A stretch of 64,000 nt of DNA from Thysanoteuthis rhombus. Its lineage: Eukaryota > Mollusca > Cephalopoda > Oegopsida > Thysanoteuthidae. Both the position numbers and the translations under genes were made by a program. Positions 36,700-51,100 of the stretch are shown in pieces; the first letter of the stretch is position 1, and each line of letters begins with the position of its first letter. The stretch covers positions 34,172,918-34,236,917 of the forward strand of contig OY735201.1 of assembly GCA_963457665.1 (NCBI GenBank), written 5' to 3'. Below the pieces are notes generated by a model. That model did not search any database. It saw nothing but the letters and a program-made list of their open reading frames with translations, and was not told the origin of the DNA.

Positions 36700-39600
36700 G
36701 TGGACTAGCAGGCTTAGAGTTGACCACTCTTTTTTTGGCAGGGTGCTGATGGCCTCCCATGTGGGATCATATTGATCAGTTTTATATTTGTGCTTATTTC
36801 ACATTAGAATTTATGACGCTTTAAAATCTGTATATTTTACAATTATTAGCTCTGCCAACAAAGTTGGAGAGGTATATGTTACCTTCCATCTTTCTCTGTC
36901 CTCACAATACCTTCAAAAGCTCTCAATAAATTTCAATAATATTCTTTGGAAGGTGGAAGTGATTATGTTCGGAGGCAGACCCAGGAATATTTTTCTGATT
37001 TAGAGATATTTCCTTCCCACCCACCCCCATGCATTTACTCATATCTGTACACACAATATCTCAATGAATTTCAATAAAATTTTGTGGAAAGATTGGCCAT
37101 TGATTAAGGGATAAGTAATTGAATTGTGTGGTAGATCTATGGATTAGTTTCTGTCTGTGTACGGCATTAGCATAGGTATGCAACTCTCTGGGTGTTTTAT
37201 AGTTTTTGGTGTTTTTATTTTGAAAGCATAGCTTCACTTTCTGGTTGTTTATGATGAGCCCTGATATATTTGTCTATAGATATATTGGATGGAAACTTTA
37301 GCTTTTTGGAACTACATATTCATTTAGATAATTCGTATTTTGGCAAAGTTTTTTTTTATTTTTTTTATGATAGATATTACATATGCATAATGGAGAAACC
37401 CTAGAATCAATTTGACTTAGTTAACTTCCTCAGCTTGTTGATGATTATAAAATATAGATTTGGCTCCATACAGTAGCAGAATTTAAACATTCAACCCAAG
37501 TGCTGTCAACTATGTCACGTCATTCATTTAAGCAGACTTCATTCAATTGGTTGATTTTAAATACACACTTATGCCACATCTATGGAGCCAGCTTTAGTAT
37601 GAACCTACATTCATGAAGGACCAGATGAACAATGAACTCAGTTATTGTTTTTACTTCTGGAAATCTTGTTTCTTGTATGAATTGTATCTTTTATGAATTC
37701 ACTTCTAAACAGGATTTAGTATCACGTATTCCTCGCTAGAATCTCTTACAATTACTTTTCTTTTGAATTTGTATAGATTGTGTTTTCCTACTTGTGGGAG
37801 CAGCTTGTTCCATTTACTCGAGATCTCGATCAAATAAAGAATGCATTGAATAAGGTGGAAGAATACAGTAAAACTTGCATTGAAACAGCCCTAAATGGGG
37901 TCAATTCTGTTATTTTGGAAGAATGGAGCATTTTTACACCTTGTCAGGTAAGTTGAAGTTTTGGATTTTCAGCTTGTGTGCATGATTTATGGTAACAAAT
38001 TCATAAAATCTCACTGGTATCAACACTAAATGTATAGTCTAGAAAGATCTGTAAAAATAAAGATGATTCAATTGAGTAACATGGAAAGTTCATAGAGTGC
38101 TCTCTTACAATTCCATTATATACACAGTATCACTTTCTTTGCCTGAAATCCGGCCTTTGTTAAGGTTAATGATCATTCATTTTGCTTGCCCCAAAATTTC
38201 TTGTAAAGTATCCACTTTTCATTGCCCGAAGCAGTTTGTTTGAGAAATGGAACATTTATCGTGTTTGAATATTGAATCGCCTACGGAAGCCACACATCAA
38301 AGTGACTAACATAATCAACCGGGTGCACATGATTTTCAACGCTTGATTTTAATACTTTCAGTACTAGCTGGAAAGCCAACCTAAAGGATAGATTATCAGC
38401 TAGTTCCTGCTGAAGACCTAATTGAGGTTTTAAGCCACAATAATGGATCGTAACTTTTTAAGAAAAAATTATCCAGGGATACCTTAATTCGATACCCCAA
38501 TTACAATGCACGTTTTGGCTACTTAGATATCATATAGGTTTAGGTTAGTGCATTTTAGGGGTACCTTAATTCAATACCTCTGGCTTCAATTCAGGTCACA
38601 TACAGATGAACAGAATCAGACTCAGTATTACATAGATAGATGAAAATCTGATCATTATTCTTGAGGTGAGCACAAACACAGATCCTGCACTATAATTTAT
38701 ACTGAGGGGAATTACAAATGAACAGACATTTAGTATGATTGTTATCTCCTGCCTTGTGTAATGTTAATTATTCTCTAGAAATGTCTTGATACGATTGCCA
38801 TCAACCTCAATTGGTTTACTTGACCATGAAGCATGATCCAGCGAGAAATCTCCTGCACAAAACTTTGCTAACAATTTTTCACACACTTACTCATTAGCCC
38901 TATGTTTTCCATGAACAGCACAAGGATTTTTTTTGGCCACTTTTATGTTCCTCCCTATTTAACAACTGCATACCATCTATTCTGTGCTTTCAATATCACA
39001 CAAGTCAATGTTATTAAAATCACAGCTTCATTTAGAAAATTATTAGAATAAATCTATTTTTTTTCATTCAGAGAAAATCTTTATTCTAAAAAGCAATTAT
39101 TCTTGCTAGCTTCACGAATCATAAATTTTGATGTGATTGAGAAATAGTTAACTTTTCATAAAAATCTAATTTATGAAATTTACATATTTTATAGAAAAAT
39201 TTTCAAAAATCAGATTTTTGACATTTTTCTAGAGTAGAGAAATATCTAAAAAAATCTTTTTACGTTTGTCTTATATAATCAAAAGAGAATTTCCCCTGAA
39301 ATTATTATTGTTTTTTTACCCTTTTAATTCTGAATTTCCATTTTTTTTTTTTTTTTGTCAATAGGTCATTTTAATAACTGATGGCTGCTCTGGAGTAGGA
39401 CCAGGTTCACTATCACATTCTCTACAGAAATATCAAAAAAAGGAATCTTCCAAAAATGGAAGCGAGAAAAACAATTTTCCTTTACCCTTCAGTGCTCCCT
39501 GCAAATTGAATGTCATGTGCATTGCACCAGCATCTGATTCCAACTTGCAAACATCCCTTTCACTCTTTCAAAAACTGATTGATATCAATGGACATGGAGG

Positions 39601-42600
39601 AGATATTTATATTCCAGAAGGTACTCTTTCCATAAAATCTATTCAACAAATGTTTCAGAAATTTGCTGAAAATGTCTTTTCTCCATATGTCGTCTCGTTG
39701 AATTGTGGCCATCTGAAATGCTCAGTTCAACTTTACCCACCACCTGAATCACAACATAAGTAAGTTTTTTTTTCTTCTGATTTCTTATTTGCTTCTTTTT
39801 AATTCTCTTCTCTACCGTTTTCATCAGAGCAGATTTTATTTGATTAGTTGCTTTCAAATACACAGTTATGCCACTATGTAGAGATTTAGAATTATCAATG
39901 TTTTTGATATCTTAAATAAGAATTTTATAACATTTTGAAAGTTACTTTCAGTTTAGGGCCTAAAATATATAATGGCCATTTGAAAATTTACGTTGACATG
40001 ATTTTCAAAAGAAATCTACCTTGTAGTAAAAAATAAAAATGTCTTATTTGCACTATTTTCAATTAGATTAAAATTCAAACAATAACACTACAAGATAGTG
40101 TCACTTCATTCAAGAAGTATTTTGACAAAATTCACTCATGTAATCTTATTTGGGCCAGTCTACTACATGCTCTAAATCTTCGTTCGACTTCAGAACAAAA
40201 CCTCTTTATAACCTAATTCATGGACGGTTTGTCTTGACAATGGAACTCTTCGATGAATAAAATTAAAAATAATGGAACTCTTCTGTAAATTCAATCAGGC
40301 ACTTATCAGGGGAAATAACTCCTATCAGAACATTGGACCCCTGAAAAATGCCCATCAGGGAATCTACCGATCATGAATATATCAAGGGCGGAAAACTGAT
40401 CAAATTATAATTTGCACATCATTCTCTTCTTTTTCATTTTTAATCAATAAATACTTGTGAATTGTTTTCCCTTCTTCTTGGGTGTTTAGAATTTAATGAG
40501 GGAGAAAAAGTACCTGTTTTATAAGGTTTTATTGAAAACTTTTGATACAACTTAGTCATGATGGTCCTGATTGGAATTCTGAGCGTGAAATGAAAAAGGG
40601 AAAAAAAAAACAAGTCAATCAAAGCATCAATAATACAATGTTTTTCTTTCATGAATTCTCCTCATTTCTTCTCGTTTTTAATTAATAGAAAATTGTTTTT
40701 GAAGCTCATTTCACACACCGGCTGTCTCAAATTTATCAAAGGAGGAAAAGTACCATTCTAAACATTACTTACTGATGGGTTTTTCTCATGAGTTCTCTTA
40801 TTTCTTTTGATTTCTAATTGATTAAAATTTGGTTTGTTTTGTTTTTTTTTTGTTTTGTTCTTTTCACAAACTGGCCTTCTCAAATTTACCAAGGAGGAAA
40901 AATTGACGATTTTATGAGATTTTGTTAAAAAAATTTGGTACGACCAAATCCGAATGGTCCTAATTGGAATTCAGAGTGTGGAATAAAAGGAAATGAACAA
41001 GACAAAACAATTTTAAAAACAATTTATTCAAACCAATAATATCTATTTACTTTCATTTTTCTTTTATGAATTCTCTTATTTCTTTCCAATTTTAATTATT
41101 GACATTTTTATACAAAATTTTTGGCTATTTACTTTCTAGCAAAAACTAGAAAAATTTAATTACAACATGCAGTTTCATTTTATTTCGAATCACTTACACT
41201 TGAAATTTAAGAAAAGGGGAAAAATCAATTGAAACCATTTTCATTTCATGGAAATCAAAAGAGAAAATGTACTGAAAATAAACAAAAATTTATTTTCTTG
41301 ATAAGATTTTCTTGTTTTTGCTAGAAAGTAAAATGCCAAAGTTTATGTGAAGAAAGAAATGAGAGAAACGAAAGTAAATAAATATATTATCATTATTGAT
41401 TGAATGAATTGTTTTCCCTTGCTCATTTTTTCAATTTTTATTGATTAAAGATGAAAAGAAATAAAAGAATTCATGAGAAAAAACATTCTTATTATTGCTT
41501 TGAATAAAATGTTTTTTTTCATTATTTCTCTTATTTCACACTCAGAATTACAATCAGGATCACTGTGGCTAAGTTGAACTGAAAGTTTTCAATAAAACCT
41601 TATAAAATGGCCACCTTTCCTCCCTGAATAAATTGGTGATGACCAGTGTGTGAAAAATAAATTCTAGACAACCACTGTGTGGGGAAAAAACCTCAACATT
41701 AATATATTTTTTTAATGAAAATAATCAGAAAATGAGAGAATGATGGTAAAATTGTCTTGATGGGCAGTTTTCCTCCCTTGATAAATTCATGATGGGCAAA
41801 TTTCCTGATAAGCGATCTTAGTGGGACCCATTAATCACCACTACCCACTACAAACCAGTTTAAACACATTTGCTGTGTTCAAGTTATTCATGTGTGTTAT
41901 ATACACGTATTTATCTATATGTCTGGACATCACACACACCCACACTCTCCTTAATGAGTAATGAAATTTGTTTTGTTCGTTTTTTTGTTTTGTTTTTTTC
42001 CAAATCCGCCCCTCCAGTTTTTAGTGGGAGGGTTTATTTTAGAATGTAAGTTTATGCTGAATTTACGTGATAAAAATGAGCATATATGGGCAGAGTGATT
42101 CATAATTTCCCTTGGAATGATATGAAATTGCTGGTGGTGATATATACTATATATTAATTTCTTCATCTTGTTTCATTTTTTACAAATTGAAATTTAGAAC
42201 TATAGGTTTTGTAGCAAGAAAATTGAATGATTGTTTTTTGTTGTTGTTGATTTTGTTTCGTTTTTTTTTTTTTTCTTTTCAGAGTAGTTCTTTTACTTCG
42301 AATCATGCTCTGAATATTCATTACTATTTTATTACCTTTGTAAATTACCTAACATTTTGTTCTTTTAGGGTTAAGGATTTTGAAAATATCAATGTCTGCA
42401 TTGGTTCATCATTAGAGATTTGTGGCTTTTTAGACATTGCTGATGTTGCTAGTCCTCCCATTTTGTCTCGTCATCTTGTTTTGCCAACTATCAAGGAAAA
42501 GCCAAAAGAAGGTAAGTTCCCTTGGATCAATATTTTTTTATGATTGATGACTTTTTTTATCCCCTGAAAACTGCTCCTATAGAATCTTCACCCATCATTA

Positions 42601-45600
42601 ATCCAATAACTTTAATGCTTGCTGTGAAAGTTCAGCTTGTCAAACTGCCCACTTGTTGCTCGTGTTAGGATGAGATTAAAATTGCTGAAATTGAGCTGTT
42701 TTTTCTAAGACTTATCTTTATTTTTGTTTTAATGATTCAACTAATATATTCTTCAAACTTCTTCAGATACATGTTGCATCTGATGATCTTAAGAAGTTAT
42801 TTAGTACTCATCTCTTTTCATTTTCATCTCAACAAAGACATCACAGAAGTAGGTGCCTATGTCTTTTTTATGTGTAACAGATGTGATTGGGAGAATGCCA
42901 TTCATTTTAATCAAGGAATTGGCCTTTCACTGATCTGATACAAGGGAGTTCTTACTGCCAAAATTGTTTTTTCTTAGCAATGACTTCTATATTGTATTAA
43001 AATCTAGTTTTCTTTTACATTCATTTCTATAAGTAATTTGTATGTTTAGCTTCCCTTCTGTTATGGTTCCTTGTATATTATTTTTACATCGTTCCAGAGA
43101 GAATGGTATGTTCCTTTTTCACTCCACATATGTTGACATTTACCAAATTTATTGACATTTTATCGAATAAATGAGTCTAAAAAATATCCGCATTTAAACA
43201 GTGATGAAACAGTGAAAACACTTATTTTTAAAGTTTTTCTGATATGCAGTTGTGTATAAATGTCAAATGGATTATAAATACGAGGGCAAATTATAAATCT
43301 GTAATGGATTATTCTCTAATGAAGAAATTCACTTAGTAAAACAAGGCATAATGACGACTGGAACATTTTGAACAAAAAGTGAAAGCTGGTCTATTGTGTG
43401 CAGTGTTGCCAACCCCAAATTTTTTCCTGCTAAAACTGCTTTAAAAACTTAAACATGGTACATTTACTTCTATTAAATACAATTTGTAGTGGAATTGCTG
43501 GAAACAAATTAGTATTTGACTTTAAGAATGTTCTCAAAGCAAAAGAGTCAGTTAGAATTAGGCTATTCGATCTTGAGTAAGAAAAAAATTAAATAAATAA
43601 AATGTTATTCCTCTGTATCTTCAAAAATGTCTAAAATCGGCTCAATTTTTCTCCCTTTCAGCTGCAAAATGAATTAAATTGGCTGATTATTCTTAAAATG
43701 GCCAGATTTCTGGCTTACTGCTATTGCTGATTTTTATTGACTAGATAGCAAAAATCAGCTAGATCTAGCCAAAAAATGGTTGATTTGGCATTTCTAATCA
43801 TGCACATTGCATTCACAGTTAGTGTCCACTAAATCCAAAAACCACTATACTGAAGTTTGTTAATCTGAGATTTTACTGTATATGTTTGTTGTGGTGTGTG
43901 TCAAAAAGATGAGAATTTCCATTCTGTCTTACCTGGAATGCAGGAATGTTCTCTAAATGATTGATCCTATTAACAATGCCTCATCATGTGGACATTACAA
44001 GAATAGGTTGGCAACTTCCAGGCTTACCATTTGAGTGTTTAAGATAGGTGTTTCTTTCATAAGATCTAATGAGTAAATAGTTTTGAACAAAAGTTGGAGA
44101 TTTTCCTGAAAGTAGATGAATTATATCTACCAGAAACTGGCTTCGTAGAAAGTGAGTTGAACTTTAACAGCTAAGTATTTATTTTTATGGAATACCTGGT
44201 GGAGATTAGGCACTCAAATCAAGTGATACAGGAAAAATTGGAAGATCACTCTTATCTTATAAACTTGGTGTAAACTAAATATAATTAATAACAGCTAGCA
44301 AAAAATATCCTCATTCTATTTTTGTTCCTTCTTTCCATGACATGAAAACCAGAAGAATTGATTTCATTAGTTTTTCCAAATTGAATTCTCATCGATTTGA
44401 TGAAGATCCTGGTTTAGTGTGAACTTCTAACCCCGTGAATTAGCATATCGTCTAATTGAACAAACATCCCATATGTGAAAATACAATGACTCCCTAACTG
44501 TTATTAATGCAACATTCACTTCTTTATGTACATAGAAGTTAATGCTTTCCTTCCTTTCTGAATTTTTTGCATTTGAAAAATAGTATGTCTCTATTGTATA
44601 GAGATTGAGATAACTGTGGTGTTTTTTGTTGGTAATATTTTTAACGAATACTGACTTTGCCCTGGAAAACTCATTTTCATTCCATATGTAAATATTATTT
44701 ACATAAATTTTTTTTTGTCAGATAATGTTTTACACCTGTCTAATTTGAACTTTTTGGAAACAATAGACTTTTCAGTTAATTCATACAATTAATATACAGA
44801 CCAGAGATAATACAACTATTACCATTGATTCCATTCTATATCTTTATACTAATAGAAGGGAAATTCCATTGATTCAAAACTAACATTTTCAACAGAAAAA
44901 TATTTAGCTATTCATTTTTATCCCATTTTATCAAGTTGCGTTTTATCAAACTCCAGTTCCAGTCGGGTGTTGACGTAATTGTTTTTCTGTCCTCTCACAT
45001 TTAACCAAACTGATAGATGAAATTACTATTCCCTTACCGTGATCTGTAAGAGGCTCTCTTACCAACAGAGCTGAACTGACAAATTTTGCATATCTACAAA
45101 AAATTATGTACAAGGGCTTATTTCATTCTATTAAACACGTACATTGATGCTGATATATGTGTATTTTTCATAATTTTTATTCATAACATATAAAATACAA
45201 AATTACTGTAATTATATCCAACGAGAATAGAAGTAAGAGTTTAGTTTGACTCTGAAGTATCCAGGCTTGTATTGCATATAATTCTCTTACTGAGTTTTTC
45301 AAATCAGAACTTCATAAAATCAGAACTTTGTTTGAGTACCTTGCTAATATTTACCAGGTTGTAATGGCCTGAGCACGTAGGGGTACTCGGACATGTGTCT
45401 TCGGTGAAAATCCGATATGGTTAAGCAGTGTGGAATTATAAAAGATGTTTATACATTTAGATGCAACTGAAATGCAGCACAAGTCAAAAAAAGCCTACAT
45501 TAGAGTCCATTTCAGAGATACTTTAGACAATTATAGAGGTCAATTGAAGACCACTTACACTGTTTGATTCTGCTTTCCAGTAGGTGTTTGAAGGCAACCC

Positions 45601-46796
45601 GGACTCTAGTTTTTTTTCTCCAAGACAGCCTGGCCGAAAACAGTCAGGTCACATAAGTTTTCTACCCACGACCCCATTTCAGAACCCCAAGTGACAGTCA
45701 TGGTGGTGAATGACTTCAATATGAGACTAAAATCATATACTGAAGTTATGTTAGGACTTGTTTTAATACAGTGCTTATAATCATCATCATCAGTCTTTTA
45801 ATGTCCGTCGTTGGACATAGACCTTCCCCAGGATTCGCCACAATTCCACTGTCACTACACTTGATTGCTTCAATAATAAGCATATCTACACAATACAAAC
45901 AAAAAGTTAATCTAATAACTTGTTGAAAATTATGCGCAATGATTTTACTTTGTATTATTTTATAGCATTACAAAATCAATTTATTACATCAAAATTATCT
46001 CCAACTTGGATAAGATTTAGCATTCATTACATAAATTTTAAATACTTGCTTATTGAGAAACTTTTATACAATTTTATTACCAGCATATTTAAATATCTTG
46101 TGATATCCTTTCAATATTTTCAATTTGATGAATCCAAAGTAGAAATAAATCACAAACAATGACTTCTCACTTTACAAGTATAGGCTGATGATATTCAATC
46201 TCTCTAATGCTCACTTCTCTCTGACTGAACTTAAAAATACATGCTCACCAAAATATTTGTTTATAAAATATCACTTTTTGACTTAGCAATGACTTGCATT
46301 ACAGTTCTGTGTAATTATTTTGCAAGTCTTTGCATTATTCAATCTCTTACCTTTTCTGACTTGCTATGGAGGATATCCAATGTTCTTTTCTTTTTTTTTA
46401 AATTTATATCTTGCATTTATTTCTTTCTCTCTCTCTCATTGTTTCAAAAAGTGATTCAGCTCTACCAATGTTTTCAAACACTTAATGACATCGATCAATA
46501 TCATGTTGAATTTATATCTCTTTCAAACAGAACATGTCCTCAATTTTCAATATTCACATTTTTTTGGCTCATGAAATTGCATTTGTTTTTGTTTAGAATC
46601 TTCATCAGAAAATGGTAACAACAAAGATTCCAAAGATGGAGATGAGGATGCCGTTTCATCAACTGCAGATGAATCTGGGAAAGCAACAGCTGCTGCTGCA
46701 GCTGCACTTGAAGGAGGGAAAGCCCCTTCATTCAGTGTCCTACTTCATGGGAGTCTCAAAGTAGAAGGAATGGTAGCACTGACTCAAGTTGGGTAA

Positions 46797-46836
<40 letters not shown>

Positions 46837-48156
46837 GATAAAAAGATATTTTAAAAACTAATAACAAAATTCTATTTTCAATTTGTGCATTGAATGACCT
46901 TTGAGTTCTTTTGAAAACACAAATAACATGTGCACAGTTACAATTTTATCAAATGTAACATGAGCAACCTTCTTTTGAGGTATATTTTTTAATGCTTCAT
47001 AGTATTCTGCTTGCTTTTCATTCTGCCATATTTTCATAATTCAAGTATAATTGTTCAGTAGTAGAGATTAAATATGATAGCTTATCTTGGTGTTTTTATG
47101 TTAAGGCCAAAGAAATGTATCATTTCTTGTCCCTGCCTCAGTGCTTCATGTTTTGTGCTTGAAATAAGTGCTATGCCAGGCATTCTCCAGTCAGCAACCA
47201 AGGGCTTGTCCACCGTCCACCACTCCTCCTTCATCTATAATTCTTAACAACAGCAACTGCTGCTACCAAAAATGCAGAAAGAGACTGGGCCCCAAAGCAA
47301 AACAGGCTGCCATGTTGGGTGAATTCAGTTATGGAGGTCCTTTAGCACATGATTTTTCTTTCTTGTGTTCTGGCAGGGCAAAAAGACAAAGCAGAAAGCA
47401 AAAAAAAATGAAAAAAGAGGCAAAAGGAGGCATTGTAGGTTGGACTGGAGACAAGTTGAATCAGCAACAGGAAACACTGAGAGAATGGGTAGGCAATCAA
47501 CATAACGTGAGGGGGGGGAGTTTGATCCTTATGGAGACAAACACAACATATAGGGGGAATGAGTTTGATAAACATAAATATTTGATCATCAATAAGAGAT
47601 AGCAGTCCAATACAATTCACAGAAAAAAAGCAAATCTGCTGCAGATTCTTGTAAGATATTGTACAGATTAGTTCAGCTCATGATTGGGCAGATTACATAT
47701 CCGTTTTTTTTTTTACTTCCATCCTGCTATATAGCGAAGCCATCCTATTTCCTTGTTCACCTTGAACTTCATATTCAGCCTTTTCTAATCACTTTTCACC
47801 ATCCACTTGGAGGGACACATCTCTGCCCTCCCCCCCAACGCAATCATAACTGAACTGAACTCCAGACACCACTCCTGGCTCTTAGGAAAACAGGCCTCTT
47901 CTATTTTTTTTTTTACTCTGAGCCGTGCTTCTAAGGTACTGTTAATTACCTCCTCCTCTCTGCAGAGACAAGTATAACTATCTTCTTAACCAAAATAATG
48001 ACCATTCTGTGTCTCTTGATTCAATTTCTAATGGATATGTCCAATATCTAACGTCCTCTTTCTACCAATTCATTCAAGTATATTAATTCATCTAAACCAC
48101 TGATATAAGGATAACATTGTGTTGATGTCAAAAAAAACAGTTTATATTATCATTGT

Positions 48157-48194
<38 letters not shown>

Positions 48195-51100
48195 CATACA
48201 TACATGAGGTTATTTCCATAAGGGAATGGGGAATAATTTTGAAAAGTAGTTGCCCTGGATATGAATGCAGCAATCCCAGCAGTTTTTTTTTTTCTCAAGA
48301 TTCTGGACCAAATGTGTAAAGCACCCGAATTAATTGAATTGAAAGAGAATGCATTTTGAGTCTCTATTGAATGATGTCGACTCTACGTCAGTCTTACAGA
48401 CAAAAACAAATGACTGATTTAATTTATATTCAATATAGCATGAAGTATTGTAACAATATTTTTATCATTAATTCTGACTAATTTTTACCTTCATCTTAAT
48501 TTTTAGTTGTTTTTTATCACAATTTTGACTCAGAATATTTATTTACGATTGCACTGTATACTCGTTGCTGTCATAAAAATTCAAAAGAAGGTAAAAACTA
48601 GTCAAAATTAATAATACGATTTTCATGGGGTCAGTAACTAGAGGTATTAATTCAAGTGTTCAAAACGATTGTTAGTGAGGTAAAATGGTAAACAACTCTG
48701 CATTTTATTTCATAATAAATTTTTGTGATAATCACAACATATTTCCAATTTAAACTCGTTCTTACCTTCATTTTCAAGGTAGCATACAAAAGACGCAGTC
48801 ATGATTAAAGAGTCTGAGTAAAAGTTGAAATAAAAAGTAACTCAAAAATTGAGATGAAGGTCCAGATTAATAATTGAAATATTGTCTTACAATACTCTAT
48901 CCAATATTTAAAATGAATTGAACTAATCTTGTTTGTTTGTATGACTGAAGTAAAGGTGGTGTCACCTAGTAAAGACTCAAAATGTGTTTTTTCAATTTAA
49001 TCAATTATGGGGTGTCACTTGTATTTTTGATCCAAAGTTCTAAGACCATAATACATTCATTTTGTGCATACTGATCTTTTAGGAATCACTTTTTATTCTA
49101 TATCTCTCAATTAATTTTCTATTTTTTTCTAAATAGAGAAAATTGGTATGGAATTTTATATTCATGGGCAGACAGCAAAAAGAAGTCCAATTTGATGCTA
49201 TCCTTGCTTGAGCCAGGTAAAAAAAACTTTGTATTGTTCATTAATGAGCAGTTTTTCTTGTAATTTTTAATAGAGGCAAAGTCATGGCAGAATTTCTGGA
49301 TCCACATCATACTGAATTGGTTCCAAGATAATCTTGCTAGTTGTTATTTGGTTATATTTCAAAGTTTGTCAGTATTGGACAACTGGTTTATTCTAGATAG
49401 AAATTTTTGATGACTTCAAGTGACTTTTCACACATTTTTCCATCAGAAAGCCTATCAAAGCAGTCATTAACAACAAAACTAAGTCAAGTGACTCATTTTT
49501 TAGATTCATGGTAGAAATTCGAAACCCCTGTATGTTCCTGCAAGGCAATGAATTTTTTAATGAAAGTGAACTCACACGACATGCTTTTTTTTTTTTTTTC
49601 ATGATTCTTCAAATGCTTCTTTTTAATACTTATTTATCAAAGTACATATTATTACCACTCAAAAACTTTCTCTATTCATTCTTCTCAATAACTACACAAA
49701 GTTTATTACAATAAAACTACTATTTTCTGACATTATATATTTTGTCTAAAAGATTTAGTAGCTAAATAAGCCTGCTATCATCAAGGCAGTATGGAAATTT
49801 TCAAAAATCAATTGATAATGCAAGTAAAAAATTTACATTCTAATATTAATTGTTTTTAAAAAATTTAGTACTTCTTTTTAACAGAACATATGATCACATA
49901 CCATTAACTTGATTGTGGTGGTTGTTGTGATGATCAAGAAAAGGGCCACTAATTTTAGTCTGAAATTTATCTTTCAAGTAATGAGAATGTATGATATTCA
50001 CCTTATTTATGCTTTCCGTAGCTGGGATCGTCTCTCATCATTAGGAAGTCTTTAATATTTGCGACTGTCATGTTTAAATTTGTGATTGCTATCAGCCGCA
50101 AAACATAGAATTATAATGATGGCTGTGCGTGTGCCTGTTTAGTCATTTACTTTTCAATGGAAAAAACGTGTAAAAATTGACAAAAATCACCAGAAGTTAT
50201 CAAAATTTTTATCAAGTATAAACTAGATGACCTATACTAACTGCAAAATTGTGGTCGAAATAGCCAAAAGAATGATGAAAAAATGAGCAAGATACTTCTA
50301 GTAATAATTCAGTATAAGCTGGATTCCTTAGTTTGTCATGACATCAGACTTGGCCACACTATTCTAATCAACTCATTTTTACTTATTGTGAGATTTCCCC
50401 TTTCTGTGCCTTATATAAAACAATATAAATGTAGTTTCCCCATAAACTAATTCAACTACCCTTTTTCCAACAGCATTAATATTTTCAAAAATTTACTTAT
50501 TGATCCTCAGAGATAGATATAACAAATTAGCTACATCATATTGCTTAATGAAAATGAATATCAGGAAAATAATCATCTGGACGAACTTTCCATTATTCTT
50601 TCTCTGAAAAGTTTGACTGTAAAAATGATGCATAAATTTCAAGTTTTTATCCATTGATGCATACTGTGTTTGCCAATTTAAGGATTATTTCTGTAACTTG
50701 CTTAAAGGCCGCCTTCACCTGCCATCAAGTTCGATGTCAGGTCAGTTCCTTTGTATAGAATAAATATTGTAATCATGATAAATAAGGGAGAATACTCTAT
50801 AATTAGCATTATTCCCAAAAAGGGAAATAAGTCCCCAATCACTTTTGATCCTTAAGAGAAAATGTCCTTCACACTTTTGAAAGTGTGTGAGGGGAGATTA
50901 CCCTCCATTTCGTCCGCCTTCGAAGACGAAAATGTTTCCCCTCTGTTTAGACCCCTAGATGCGGGAGGTTCCCCCAATTTCTGATTCCAACTTTTTAAAT
51001 ATCTTCAGAATGAGAAATTTTCAAAAAACTAGAAAATAAACGAAGGGTTATCCGTGTATGAGGTAAGGTTAAAAACAACTTCCAAGAGAAAATGTTATCC

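Noticed and set aside
36589-36708. Continuation of INTS14 exon 1 into a Phe-rich tail
   Set aside because: The frame runs into a T-rich intron. The GTAATT donor and exon 2 restore the conserved sequence.
47168-47602. 144-codon plus-strand open frame in INTS14 intron 5
   Set aside because: Mixed low-complexity composition, no recognised family, and an overlapping minus-strand frame of similar length. Likely an old repeat.
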